This document shows, piece after piece, positions 1 to 8,955 of a stretch of 64,000 bases of DNA (the first letter of the stretch is position 1; each line of letters starts with the position of its first letter). The notes under the pieces were generated by a model that saw only the letters and a program-made list of their open reading frames with translations, had not been told where the DNA came from and ran no database searches. The position numbers and the translations under genes are program-made. Source of the stretch: Lactiplantibacillus modestisalitolerans. Its GTDB lineage: Bacteria; Bacillota; Bacilli; Lactobacillales; Lactobacillaceae. The stretch spans positions 1 through 64,000 of the forward strand of contig NZ_BJEA01000009.1 in NCBI RefSeq assembly GCF_005405425.1, given 5' to 3'.

Positions 1-32
1 CGAAGCTGTATCTATGCAAATTGTAGCTACTA

Positions 33-90
33 GGTCGAAGGTCTGATCTAGCACTTACAAGCCACGGACTTTAGTCCATGGTAGTTGACT
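33..90 (+). mobile_element. Possible right-end hairpin of an IS200/IS605-type (tnpB) element
   Basis: A perfect-looking small hairpin, CCACGGAC-TTTA-GTCCATGG (about 62-81, one G:T-type mismatch), sits between CTTACAAG and TAGTTGAC. The layout of a GC-rich hairpin with a TTTA loop followed by TAGTT(G/C)AC resembles the right end, or omega-RNA 3' scaffold, of IS200/IS605 tnpB elements as I remember them. No tnpB coding sequence is in the window; it would lie to the left. An unrelated small hairpin is possible. Confidence 0.4.
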
Positions 91-96
91 ATTTGC

Positions 97-399
97 TTAT
101 TGATTCAACACTTCATGGGAACCTGTCGCGACTAATAGCAAGATTAATTCATCTCGTTCTAAACGATAAATAACAATCCAGCCATCATACGCTTTACCGT
201 AATGACCGTACCTTGCAGGATGAAATTCACGATACCCATGCCATTTGCCGTTCAATGCATGGTCCTTAATCCGCTTTAAGACAGCGTCATCACGTTCAAT
301 GATTGCCTTTACACAAGCTTTTAAAACCACAACCGGAAAATGTTTCTTAGCTAACTTTTTCAACTGCCGTTCGAATGATGCGGTTTGTTTAATTTTCAT
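97..399 (-). CDS. YafQ/RelE-type mRNA interferase toxin
   Basis: 100-residue protein of the RelE/ParE fold, closest in pattern to the YafQ family: an N-terminal F-x-R-x-L-K-K-L-x-K-K helix, then K-D-H-x-L-x-G, REFHPARY, a W-I-V-I-Y-R strand and a C-terminal TGSHEVL. In YafQ-like toxins the C-terminal His acts in ribosome-dependent mRNA cleavage, and the His near residue 94 fits that role. The gene overlaps the upstream antitoxin by 11 bp, the usual sign of a co-translated type II module. Its stop lies only about 7 bp from the hairpin that may end an insertion sequence. Family is clear from sequence; the exact YafQ assignment is by pattern only. Confidence 0.8.
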   Translation of the reverse strand: MKIKQTASFERQLKKLAKKHFPVVVLKACVKAIIERDDAVLKRIKDHALNGKWHGYREFHPARYGHYGKAYDGWIVIYRLERDELILLLVATGSHEVLNQ

Positions 400-667
400 C
401 TAATTTGTCTATCCAATCGTCAAAGTCGCTTAAGGTCCCAATTGTTTTCACCTGCCCTGTTTCAGCCTCCCTCTTTGCTGCGAGTGCTTCCGTAGAGTCT
501 AAGAAGCTAACTAACCGGACTTCGTTGTTCGCGGCCTTGACCAAGGACAAGCGAATATACTCAGAAATCGTCAGTCCCTGTTTAGCCAAGTTTTTTTTGG
601 CCCGTTCACTAATATCCGCAGTTACGCGCGTTGAAACGGTTTTGTTCTTAATTACCTTCGTACTCAT
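389..667 (-). CDS. RelB/DinJ-type antitoxin
   Basis: 92 residues from the ATG at 667, which follows GGAGGAATATA, a strong ribosome site; a longer in-frame start at 691 has none. The N-terminal half (V-S-T-R-V-T-A-D-I-S-E-R-A-K-K, then G-L-T-I-S-E-Y-I-R) is the ribbon-helix-helix DNA-binding domain of RelB/DinJ antitoxins. The acidic C-terminal tail (about residues 60-92, ending FDDWIDKLDEN) should bind and block the downstream toxin. It is first in the operon and overlaps the toxin start. Such antitoxins usually repress their own promoter, which would lie in 668-760. Confidence 0.82.
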   Translation of the reverse strand: MSTKVIKNKTVSTRVTADISERAKKNLAKQGLTISEYIRLSLVKAANNEVRLVSFLDSTEALAAKREAETGQVKTIGTLSDFDDWIDKLDEN

Positions 668-763
668 TATATTCCTCCGTTCGTTTACCATCGTATTACA
701 TTATATCCTATTGAGACAAAATTGGCTCGGATGATGCATCACACTAAAATAAACTTCCCCTAA

Positions 764-798
764 TAAAAAAGTGCCCAGCACGCTAGCACCAGACACTT
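764..798 (-). terminator. Rho-independent terminator of lacA-lacS
   Basis: On the minus strand the ends AAGTG and CACTT pair and the arm continues through several G:U pairs to a GCTAGC centre. It is followed by six or more T. It lies 40 bp past the lacS stop. Confidence 0.7.
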
Positions 799-836
799 CC
801 TACTCAGCCGCAGCTGAATAACCGTTTCTCAATTTC

Positions 837-2792
837 TTATTTAAACGTTACTTTCATCGCTTGATCGCCGTGCGTGACTTGTGCCGGTGCCATCAACGTT
901 TGGTCAACGACCCGCGTTGGTTGCGTCAAGAAGGTGATCACAACGTCGTTGTACCCGCTCTGCCGAATCAGGTCGCGGTCAAAGGTCATCAACAGGTCAC
1001 CCTGGTGAATCGTTTGCCCGTCTTGGTAGAAGGTCGTAAATCCGGCCCCCCGCAAGTTTACGGTTCCTAAGCCGACGTGAATAATCGCTTCGAGGCCGTC
1101 CTTGGAAACAATGCCGACCACGTGCTTCGTCGAGAAGGTAAAGCGAATCGTGCCGTCAAACGGTGCGTATAACCGCCCGTCACTTGGCTGGATCGCAAAC
1201 CCAGTTCCTGGTAACCCTTGGTGGTCCGCCGTTGGGACGTCTTTAAGGGCTGCCAATTGACCACTAACTGGTGCGGGGATGGCCGTGGTAACGGTCGCCG
1301 TCGCGTTCGTTGCTTGAACTTGTTCCGGTGCGACCGCAATGTCGCCAGCCGCTAACTTGGTTTGAAGTTCGTCAACGATTTCCGCGTGCTTCTTTTCCGT
1401 AATCTTAACTTTAAGACTAAAGACGATTAGGGATAGGATAGCGCAAGCTAACGGTAAGTAAAAGGCTAAGAGTTGGAACGTGTGAATGTTTTGCGCCGTC
1501 ATATCGGCAGCGGTCGCACTCCCAGTCATCCCAGCAACTAATGCAATCGATCCAACGATTCCGTTTGAGAAGGCTCCGGTAATCTTATCAAGCATTGGCC
1601 GAACTGCCAGTACCACCGCTTCGTTCCGGTTACCGTTCTTCAATTGCCCGTATTCAATAGCATCGGTCATTGAAAGCACCGTGACCAATTGGGCAAAGTT
1701 AATGTTGAACAGAACCAATCCAATCGTTAACAAGGTCATGTTTTGGTTGGCAATGATGAAGATAATGTAGGACACAATCATGAAGATTTGGCCGATCGCA
1801 AACAATACTTTTCTAGGAATAAATTTGTTTAAGATTGGGAACAGCGGTGAAGTGACAAAGCCAATCACGGTCGCAACCGCCCCGGCAATCCAGAATTCAC
1901 CCGGCTTACCAATCACAAACTTGAATAGGTAGAACAGAACCCCGTTAGTTGTAACGTAAGCTAATGAGTAGAATAAGTAGCCCAGGCTGACCCACAAAAT
2001 TTGGTCGTTTTTGATGATGCCCATGAACACGTCCTTGATCGACGTCTTTTGTTTGGCCGCCGCTTGCCGAATAGCGTTATTCTTTTCGGTCGTCCCGAAG
2101 GCCACGCAGAAAGCTGACAAAACGGCAATAATTCCAATAATAATGGCAAATGCTAACCAGCCTTGCGGACCCTGAGTATGTTTACCGGTGGCTAAAAAGG
2201 TAAAGTAAGTCGTAATTGGAACCACGATCATGGTCAACCCGTTCCAACCGATCGTGCCGGCGAAACTTCCTAACGAGGTGAAAATCCCACGGGCATGACT
2301 GTCTTCACTAATCGCTGGTACCATGCCCCAGTAAGATACGTCGGTCAGTGAATAGAAAACGTCCAACGTAATGAAGAGAATGACGAAGACCACGGCAAAG
2401 AGAATCCAGTTAACCTTCGCTAAGCCAAAGATCCCCGTAAAGATAACGACTAACAGAACCGAACTAACGATACTCCCAATCACTTGCCAGGGCGTAAACT
2501 TCCCCCAGCGGGTCTGGGTGTTATCCACGATATTCCCTAAAATGGGATCGACGACCACTTCCGCTAACCGAATGACCACGACTAACCCAGTGATTAACCC
2601 AATCAGCCGGTTGGCAATCTGCGGAGCGACCCCGCTAAACATGCCACTCGTGACAAAGACGATAAAGTAGGTACTCAGGGCGCCGTAAAACGCGGAGTGC
2701 CCGAGGTTCCCAAGTCCGAAGGCAATCCCTTCGTTGACCTGGTGCCAGGATAATTTCTTTTTGGTTGCTGGTTGTTCAACATTTTGTTCCAT
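837..2792 (-). CDS. lacS: Lactose/galactose permease, GPH family with EIIA-like tail
   Basis: 651 residues. Residues 1 to about 480 are a 12-helix GPH sugar:cation symporter, with a cytoplasmic R-W-G-K-F-T-P-W loop near residue 95. After a linker rich in A, T and P (about 490-525) comes an EIIA-Glc-like domain with the phospho-acceptor pattern IIHVGLGTVNL; the histidine is about residue 572. In LacS-type permeases phosphorylation there by HPr tunes lactose:galactose exchange. The ATG at 2792 is preferred because GGGGTGA lies 8-9 bases upstream; a GTG at 2801 is possible. It sits 18 bp after lacA and ends at a terminator, so lacA-lacS is an operon. The same fold also carries raffinose or galactose, but the beta-galactosidase neighbour favours lactose. 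Confidence 0.92.
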   Translation of the reverse strand: MEQNVEQPATKKKLSWHQVNEGIAFGLGNLGHSAFYGALSTYFIVFVTSGMFSGVAPQIANRLIGLITGLVVVIRLAEVVVDPILGNIVDNTQTRWGKFTPWQVIGSIVSSVLLVVIFTGIFGLAKVNWILFAVVFVILFITLDVFYSLTDVSYWGMVPAISEDSHARGIFTSLGSFAGTIGWNGLTMIVVPITTYFTFLATGKHTQGPQGWLAFAIIIGIIAVLSAFCVAFGTTEKNNAIRQAAAKQKTSIKDVFMGIIKNDQILWVSLGYLFYSLAYVTTNGVLFYLFKFVIGKPGEFWIAGAVATVIGFVTSPLFPILNKFIPRKVLFAIGQIFMIVSYIIFIIANQNMTLLTIGLVLFNINFAQLVTVLSMTDAIEYGQLKNGNRNEAVVLAVRPMLDKITGAFSNGIVGSIALVAGMTGSATAADMTAQNIHTFQLLAFYLPLACAILSLIVFSLKVKITEKKHAEIVDELQTKLAAGDIAVAPEQVQATNATATVTTAIPAPVSGQLAALKDVPTADHQGLPGTGFAIQPSDGRLYAPFDGTIRFTFSTKHVVGIVSKDGLEAIIHVGLGTVNLRGAGFTTFYQDGQTIHQGDLLMTFDRDLIRQSGYNDVVITFLTQPTRVVDQTLMAPAQVTHGDQAMKVTFK

Positions 2793-2810
2793 ACTTTTCA
2801 CCCCATTTTT

Positions 2811-4862
2811 CTAATTAGTTGCCATCAAGACTTGGACGCCGTAACCCGCGATTGGCTGGTCACCCGTGACCGTTTGCCCACTAAAAACGTTGGTCAACGC
2901 GGTCGTTAAGTGCACCGTTGTTGGTTGGTGACTAAAGTTAATCACAAAGTAATACTGATGATGGGCATCCGCCCGCGCTTGGATTGAGACGTGCGCATTA
3001 GCCTTCGTCATTGGCAGGCTCGGCCGCAACTGCAAGCGCGTCGTCAATTGTTGGTAAAAGTCGGCTAGAAAGTCGACGCCGGTCCGGGCCCCCAGATAGT
3101 ATGCCGTTCCCCAACCACACTGATTTTTCGTGATGGCGGGGGTTCCCACGTAGAAATCCTTCTGATAGTCACCGAGCGGTTGCGCCGTCGTTACATCTAA
3201 AACGTCGCAATAGTCGTTGACCTGGTACAACTGCCCGTTAACCTTCACCGCGTTATGCTGCTGCGGGTAAAGCGTATCCGTTTCCGAAACGGTTAACCCA
3301 TAGGTGCGTTCGAGGGCGGCGAGCCCGTTTCCTTCGTAAGCTAGGAAATTGTCGTCAACCACGCCGGTAATGTAAGTGCCGACGAGGTGGCCGCCCTGCT
3401 CAACGTACGCTTGTAATTTCGCGGCAAACGCGGGCGTCATTAGAAAGTGCATCGGGTCGATAACTAGGTCATAGGCCGTTAAATCGGCGTCGGTGCCGAC
3501 GATTTCGACGGGAATATCGTGTTCCCAGAAGAATTGGTAGTGTTCCTGAATCGTCCGCCAGTACTTCTTGGTCTCGTTGGCGTAAGCGCGGGCATCGTCT
3601 AGGGCCCACATGTTGTCATAGTCAAAGACGATCGCCACTTTGGCCGCCACCCGTTCGGTTGACAACGCCGGTCGCAGGGCGGTCAGGTCTTGGCCGACCC
3701 GGGTCACATCGGCAAACGCCCGGGTGTGACTGCCGCCACGGTTGGTCACGACCGCGCCGTGGAACATTTCGGAAGCACCCTTCGACTGGTGTAACTGGAA
3801 GTAGAGTACCGAGTTAGCGCCGTGAGCCACTTGTTGGAGGCTACCCATTTCGTGCATTCCCGGCCGCTTAGCGCGGTTATACGGGTGCCAGTTGACCTGC
3901 GACGGCGTGCTTTCCATAATCAAGTACGGTGCGTGCTTCAAGCTACGCATCACGTCGTTCATCAACGCGGTCTTCATGGCTAAGTGAGCGGTACTCTCGT
4001 AACCGTTAGCCCAGTTAGGATAGGAATCCCAGCTCACAACGTCAACGTGCTTCGCAAATTCCTGGTAGTCCAAGTCGGTGAAAACGTGCGATTCGGACGG
4101 GTTACCACCCATGAAGTTAGCCGTCACTGGCACGTTGGGCGTTAACTCCCGGAACGGCTTGATTTCATTTTCAAAGAAGTCAATCGTCCGGTCGGTCACG
4201 AAGCGGTGCCAGTCAAGGTTTAAGGCCATCACGTTGGAATCGCCGCGAGCTGATGGCGCTTCGACCTGGTCCCAACTGGTATAATCATGGCTCCAAAACG
4301 CGCCCCAATAAGCTTGGTTCAACCGATCCAGTGTCTGGTACTTCGCTTTGACCCAGTCGCGAAAAGCGGCTTGGCATTGGTCACAGTAACAAGCGCCCCC
4401 ATATTCATTGGAAACGTGCCAGAGCACCAGTGACTTGCGGTGACCGTACCGTTCTGCCAGCTTGCGGTTGATGGCTTGGACCTTTTCCCGGTAAACCGGT
4501 GACGTGTAACAGTGATTATGCCGTTCACCGTAGTGGTTACGTTGGCCGTCTTCGTTGACCCGCAACACTTCCGGGTACTTTTCCGCTAACCAGCGGGGCC
4601 GCGAGCCACTCGGCGTTGACAAGATCACCCGCATCCCGTTGGCTTCCGCCCGGTCAAAAATTTTATCAAGCCAGCTAAAATCATAGTGGCCCTCTTCGGG
4701 TTCCAACTTATCCCACGCAAAGATGCCTAGCGTTACGGTATTGATATGGGCCTGCTTAAAATGCTCAAAATCATCATCGATAACGGTGGGCCGCTGTAAC
4801 CATTGATCGGGATTGTAGTCACCCCCGTGTAAAAATTCAGTCGTTTGGATTGGATTTGCCAT
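2811..4862 (-). CDS. lacA: Beta-galactosidase, GH42
   Basis: 683 residues from the ATG at 4862; a GTG at 4871 is an alternative and both have weak ribosome sites. The N-terminal TIM barrel opens with HGGDYNPDQW. The acid/base Glu is in WHVSNEYGG (about residue 153) and the nucleophile Glu in LIMESTPSQ (about 317). A CYCDQC cluster follows the acid/base, as in GH42 enzymes with a structural zinc site. A beta-galactosidase trimerisation domain and a C-terminal beta domain complete the usual length. It is cytosolic, with no signal peptide, and cleaves lactose or galacto-oligosaccharides brought in by LacS. It is divergent from lacR, and the shared region holds a cre site and putative LacR operators. 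Confidence 0.93.
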   Translation of the reverse strand: MANPIQTTEFLHGGDYNPDQWLQRPTVIDDDFEHFKQAHINTVTLGIFAWDKLEPEEGHYDFSWLDKIFDRAEANGMRVILSTPSGSRPRWLAEKYPEVLRVNEDGQRNHYGERHNHCYTSPVYREKVQAINRKLAERYGHRKSLVLWHVSNEYGGACYCDQCQAAFRDWVKAKYQTLDRLNQAYWGAFWSHDYTSWDQVEAPSARGDSNVMALNLDWHRFVTDRTIDFFENEIKPFRELTPNVPVTANFMGGNPSESHVFTDLDYQEFAKHVDVVSWDSYPNWANGYESTAHLAMKTALMNDVMRSLKHAPYLIMESTPSQVNWHPYNRAKRPGMHEMGSLQQVAHGANSVLYFQLHQSKGASEMFHGAVVTNRGGSHTRAFADVTRVGQDLTALRPALSTERVAAKVAIVFDYDNMWALDDARAYANETKKYWRTIQEHYQFFWEHDIPVEIVGTDADLTAYDLVIDPMHFLMTPAFAAKLQAYVEQGGHLVGTYITGVVDDNFLAYEGNGLAALERTYGLTVSETDTLYPQQHNAVKVNGQLYQVNDYCDVLDVTTAQPLGDYQKDFYVGTPAITKNQCGWGTAYYLGARTGVDFLADFYQQLTTRLQLRPSLPMTKANAHVSIQARADAHHQYYFVINFSHQPTTVHLTTALTNVFSGQTVTGDQPIAGYGVQVLMATN

Positions 4863-4935
4863 ACTAGTCACTCACTTTCACTCAATTAATTCCGCTTACT
4901 TAACGGTTCTTATCATAACGGCAAATTCGGCTGAA

Positions 4936-4994
4936 TGAAAGCGCTTTAATAAATTAATTACTAAAAATTGGTAAACAAGTTTAGCAACGTTTAC
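4936..4994. promoter_or_regulatory. cre site and putative LacR operator, lacA-lacR intergenic region
   Basis: TGAAAGCGCTTTAA (4936-4949) matches the CcpA cre consensus except for one base. Next is GTAAAC-N12-GTTTAC (4971-4994), an inverted repeat suited to a LacI-family dimer. CcpA repression of lacA-lacS by glucose and LacR control are inferred. Confidence 0.6.
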
Positions 4995-5081
4995 TAGTGA
5001 TTAAACCTTTATTTATCAGCGATGTAAGCGTATTATTGATGCTATAGGAATTCGGTAACTAGTTAGTTTTAAACGTCCGGC

Positions 5082-5099
5082 TTAGTAAACAACGTTTAG
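5082..5099. promoter_or_regulatory. Second putative LacR operator overlapping the lacR leader
   Basis: TTAGTAAACAACGTTTAG contains GTAAAC facing GTTTA, the same half-site as at 4971-4994 with a shorter spacer. It abuts the lacR ribosome site, suggesting autoregulation. Confidence 0.5.
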
Positions 5100-5110
5100 G
5101 AGGCGCACCC

Positions 5111-6112
5111 ATGACGACCATTCGTGAAATTGCGGCGAAGTCCGGTTATTCACCGGCAACAGTCTCACGTTTATTAAATAATGACCCGAGTTTTTCCATC
5201 TCAGACACCGCCCGCAAGAAGATTCTGAAAACGGCGCAAAGCTTAGATTATCAACGACCCAACGTCACCCACGGACTGGCCTATCAAATTGCCGTTTTAT
5301 TCGCGGTGCAACCCCAAAAGGAACTGGAAGACGTTTACTTTAGTAACTTACGTAAAAGTATCGTTAAAAACGGCGAACGCGCCAACTTTACGTTAAATTT
5401 TTATCACAACATTGACGCCGTCCCGAACACGGTTGACGGCCTGATGGCGGTTGGCGAGTTTAGCCCGGCGGATTTGGAACGCCTAGCAGCCCGTTCACCG
5501 CACCGGATTTTTGTGGACTCCAACCCCGACCCGCACCACTTCAGCTCGGTTCAGCCCAATTTACAGGCCATCACCGAACGGGCCATCGACCTCTTCGTCC
5601 AAGCGGAGAAACAGCCCATCGGCTTCATTGGGGGCGGTTATTGGGACCTTCAATCCGCTAAGGTTCACAAAATTGACTCCCGGCAAAAATACTTCGAAAG
5701 CCACATGCGCGAACTCGACCAATTCGACCCCCGCTTCATGTTCATCGGCGGCGACTTCTCGGTTGCTAGCGGCTACGACCTCGGTAAAAAAGTCGTCGCT
5801 TCGCTCGCCCACCAACCGCTTCCGGCTGCCTTTCTGATTGCTTCGGACCCGATGGCAATTGGCGTCTTGCAAGCCTTCAATGAAAACAAGATCACCGTCC
5901 CAATCGATACCGCCATCATCAGTATCAACGACATCGACATCGCCCAATATGTATCCCCACCGCTCACGACCTTCCGAATCGACACCAACGAGCTGGCCCG
6001 GCAAGCGGTCAACACGCTCAAAGACCTTCTGATTTTTGACCGTCCTCAGGCCCGCTCGATTTTGTTGGATGCTGACTTGATTTACCGGAAGAGTTTTCGA
6101 AAACCCGTGTGA
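5111..6112 (+). CDS. lacR: LacI-family repressor of the lac genes
   Basis: 333 residues after AGGAGG. The N-terminal helix-turn-helix reads TIREIAAKSGYSPATVSRLL and is followed by a hinge helix; residues about 60-333 are the periplasmic-binding-protein-like effector domain (I-G-F-I-G-G-G near 175, a S-D-P-M-A near 245). It faces lacA-lacS across a shared promoter region, so it most likely represses that operon and is relieved by a lactose or galactose derivative. The gene ends CCC-GTG-TGA. A structured repeat element begins about 45 bp after its stop. A RafR or GalR role is possible; position favours LacR. Confidence 0.85.
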   Translation: MTTIREIAAKSGYSPATVSRLLNNDPSFSISDTARKKILKTAQSLDYQRPNVTHGLAYQIAVLFAVQPQKELEDVYFSNLRKSIVKNGERANFTLNFYHNIDAVPNTVDGLMAVGEFSPADLERLAARSPHRIFVDSNPDPHHFSSVQPNLQAITERAIDLFVQAEKQPIGFIGGGYWDLQSAKVHKIDSRQKYFESHMRELDQFDPRFMFIGGDFSVASGYDLGKKVVASLAHQPLPAAFLIASDPMAIGVLQAFNENKITVPIDTAIISINDIDIAQYVSPPLTTFRIDTNELARQAVNTLKDLLIFDRPQARSILLDADLIYRKSFRKPV

Positions 6113-6154
6113 ATAGCAAGCGTGCAACAAAAAGCGGTCCCAATTAGCGTTGAT

Positions 6155-6329
6155 ATTGCCGCCAGCAGCGGGGATAACCGGTTGGCTGGAACACTGCGGG
6201 CATCGATTTGAGCTCACTCAGCAAACCACTGAGCAATCTCAAATTCGAGCCTTATTCTAAGCCGGAAGCAGCCCACTTCCGACTAAGAATAATTTCGCAG
6301 TTGAGCCATGGTTATCCCCGCTACTGGCT
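6155..6329. repeat. Family B structured repeat, copy 1 (three-way junction)
   Basis: Outer arms CCAGCAGCGGGGATAACC and GGTTATCCCCGCTACTGG pair (6162-6179 with 6310-6327). An inner arm follows: TGGCT-AAC-TGCG pairs with CGCA-GTT-AGCCA. Two further hairpins branch from it, ATTTGAG...CTCAAAT with tip CTCAG/CTGAG, and TTATTCT...AGAATAA with tip CGGAAG/CTTCCG. A second copy in inverted orientation lies at 32906-33072 with different arm bases but the same pairing. Confidence 0.75.
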
Positions 6330-6523
6330 AGACTAGCTTTAACATTGAATACCGCGGCTTACTATAATTAGTTAGCTTTGACGAAGATGGTTATGCGAGG
6401 TGCTACTAAGTTAGGAGTAGCTTCCCCGCTTATTTTGATAGTCATCAATAATTTGTTAAAAATTCAACCGGTACTTTTTTAACAGTTCAACATCAATTGT
6501 CATATAACCATTATGACAGATTA

Positions 6524-6660
6524 CAAAAAACGCCTTATCCCAAATAGGATAAGGTCGCAGTGGTGGCTTGCTTGGCTTAAAGTCGTGTCCACCGCGCTCC
6601 AGCCGCTTTTTATTTAGGTTCGGTACCAATTGGCTTTTTTGTTACCAGATTAACATCACA
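6524..6660 (-). ncRNA. Candidate small RNA ending in a strong terminator
   Basis: On the minus strand CCTTATCC-tatttg-GGATAAGG is followed by CGTTTTTT, an excellent terminator, yet no annotated minus-strand gene ends here. Just upstream, GGTGGAC...CCACCACTG can form a second hairpin. A short frame of 18 codons (MICDVNLVTKKPIGTEPK) with an AAGGGGT site begins about 6667 on the same strand. The whole could be a small RNA or a decayed type I toxin locus. No promoter is obvious. Confidence 0.35.
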
Positions 6661-6778
6661 TATCATAGACCCCTTATTTGTTGCCGTTTAGCACGCGTAT
6701 TCGTATACTAATCCTAACCTAACGAATCCAACCAAGTAGCGCCTACTTGAACAAATTAGATTTTTTGGAGGAATAAAA

Positions 6779-7231
6779 TTGAAAATTACAGTGGTTCAAA
6801 ACCGAACCAGTCCGTTGTTGGAACAATTATTAGCGGTGTGGGAAGGCGCCGTCAGAGCAACCCATTCCTTCTTATCAGAGCACGAGCTTCAGCAGATTAA
6901 AAAAATCGTTCCACAAGCCCTTGCAGAAGTGCCACGATTAATTATCGTAGAAACCGACCACCAGGCCCCCGCGGGATTTATGGGAATTAATGGTCAACAC
7001 CTTGAAATGCTCTTCATTTCCCCTCAAGAACGGGGGACCGGTCTTGGAAAAGCGTTGCTCGAATACGGTCTCGCCAACTATTCAATCAATGATTTAGCGG
7101 TTAATGAACAGAACCCACTTGCTAAAGGCTTTTACGAGCACATGGGGTTTGTTGAATATAAAAGAACGGCGCATGATGAACAGGGTCAGCCTTACCCACT
7201 AATATACATGCAACCCGGTGCTAAAAACTAA
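6779..7231 (+). CDS. GNAT-family N-acetyltransferase
   Basis: 150 residues from a TTG start at 6779, placed 8 bases after TTGGAGGAA. The central acetyl-CoA site follows the GNAT pattern: beta strand M-L-F-I-S-P, then QERGTGLGKALL (Q/R-x-x-G-x-G/A at about 83-92), then N-E-Q-N-P-L-A-K-G-F-Y-E-H-M-G-F, the usual motif B. It should transfer an acetyl group to a small amine or protein N-terminus; the substrate cannot be read. It resembles the YjaB/PhnO-like small GNATs. It stands alone between a structured intergenic region and a toxin-antitoxin pair. Confidence 0.85.
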   Translation: MKITVVQNRTSPLLEQLLAVWEGAVRATHSFLSEHELQQIKKIVPQALAEVPRLIIVETDHQAPAGFMGINGQHLEMLFISPQERGTGLGKALLEYGLANYSINDLAVNEQNPLAKGFYEHMGFVEYKRTAHDEQGQPYPLIYMQPGAKN

Positions 7232-7276
7232 GCGGTCCCGATTAACGACTCATGACCAGCTTAAACACTTATATTT

Positions 7277-7300
7277 AACGTACGTTAACAGCGTACGTAT
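7277..7300. promoter_or_regulatory. Palindromic operator upstream of the YefM/YoeB-type pair
   Basis: AACGTACGTT followed closely by GCGTACGTAT forms a nested palindrome with two CGTACG cores, about 35 bp before the antitoxin. This is where the antitoxin-toxin complex would be expected to bind. Confidence 0.45.
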
Positions 7301-7335
7301 ACTAATGTCAGCTAAACGAAAGTGAGGAAGCCAGC

Positions 7336-7596
7336 ATGCAAGAATCCTATACACCCACTAGCGCACGCAAAAATTTATACCAGCTGTTAAAACAAGTTGC
7401 AGAAGAACATCGCCCGATAACGATTCAACAAAAAGACGCCGCTTTAGATACCGTGATTGTGCCAAAAGATGATTGGGATGCGATTCAAGAAACCCTTTAT
7501 CTCTATCAAACTGGGACATTAGCCAAAGTCGCTGAACGCGAAAACGATCAAAGTGGGACAACTAATATCGATGACATTGATTGGGATAACTTATGA
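7336..7596 (+). CDS. YefM/Phd-type antitoxin
   Basis: 86 residues. The N-terminal S-A-R-K-N-L-Y-Q-L-L-K-Q-V, the following I-T-I-Q-Q-K and V-I-V-P-K-D-D-W-D-A-I-Q-E-T are the Phd/YefM antitoxin fold. The acidic tail (DIDDIDW-like) is the toxin-binding segment. The ATG follows a GTGAGGAAGC site. It is first in a two-gene operon and overlaps the toxin by 4 bp (ATGA), so the two are translationally coupled. Confidence 0.85.
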   Translation: MQESYTPTSARKNLYQLLKQVAEEHRPITIQQKDAALDTVIVPKDDWDAIQETLYLYQTGTLAKVAERENDQSGTTNIDDIDWDNL

Positions 7597-7856
7597 TCTA
7601 TCAAGTGGAAATCAAAAATTCAGCAAAATCAGATTTGAGAAAAATTAAAAAATCCAATTTAGTCGATTCATTTCAAAAAATTATTACCCAGTTAAAGACG
7701 AATCCCTTCGCACCCAATCAAAGTTTTGAAAAGTTAACGCCGCCAGCAGCCGGTAAATATTCTAGAAGGCTTAACGGCCAGCATCGCGTCGTCTACGCTG
7801 TTAACAAGATCGAACAACACGTAACGATTTACTCGGCTTGGAGTTATTACAACTAA
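7593..7856 (+). CDS. YoeB/Txe-type mRNA interferase toxin
   Basis: 87 residues of the RelE superfamily, YoeB/Txe branch. The family pattern is visible: an alternating K-S-D-L-R-K-I-K-K helix, N-P-F near residue 37, S-F-E-K-L, G-K-Y-S-R-R-L-N-G-Q-H-R-V-V-Y and the C-terminal I-Y-S-A-W-S-Y-Y. In YoeB the corresponding Glu, Arg, His and Tyr act in ribosome-dependent mRNA cleavage. It is paired with the overlapping YefM-like antitoxin and ends at a bidirectional terminator shared with galR. Confidence 0.87.
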   Translation: MIYQVEIKNSAKSDLRKIKKSNLVDSFQKIITQLKTNPFAPNQSFEKLTPPAAGKYSRRLNGQHRVVYAVNKIEQHVTIYSAWSYYN

Positions 7857-7865
7857 TACCAACAC

Positions 7866-7920
7866 CAAAAAGTCCCCCTTTTCGTCGGCGCAACGCCGCA
7901 CGAAAGGGGGACTTATTTTT
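7866..7920. terminator. Bidirectional terminator, toxin gene / galR
   Basis: AAGTCCCCCTTT and AAAGGGGGACTT pair around a GGCG-CAA-CGCC tip. T runs lie on both sides, between two convergent genes. Confidence 0.85.
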
Positions 7921-7929
7921 ACTTCGATT

Positions 7930-8949
<1,020 letters not shown>

Positions 8950-8955
8950 TTAAAC

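Larger units (their letters stand above)
6113..6778. other. 666-bp intergenic region between lacR and the GNAT gene
   Basis: No convincing protein gene. It holds a three-way-junction repeat (6155-6329) and a minus-strand hairpin/terminator pair (6524-6660), both listed separately. A frame of 31 codons starting about 6389 would give a hydrophobic peptide but lacks a ribosome site. A 17-base motif, AGCGGTCCCRATTARCG, occurs at 6133 and again at 7231. Confidence 0.6.

Noticed and set aside
6389-6484. 31-codon plus-strand frame with a hydrophobic GVASPLILIVINNLL core, possible Fst-like toxin
   Set aside because: No ribosome site, no P-I-F-V-G-type Fst motif and no paired antisense RNA visible.
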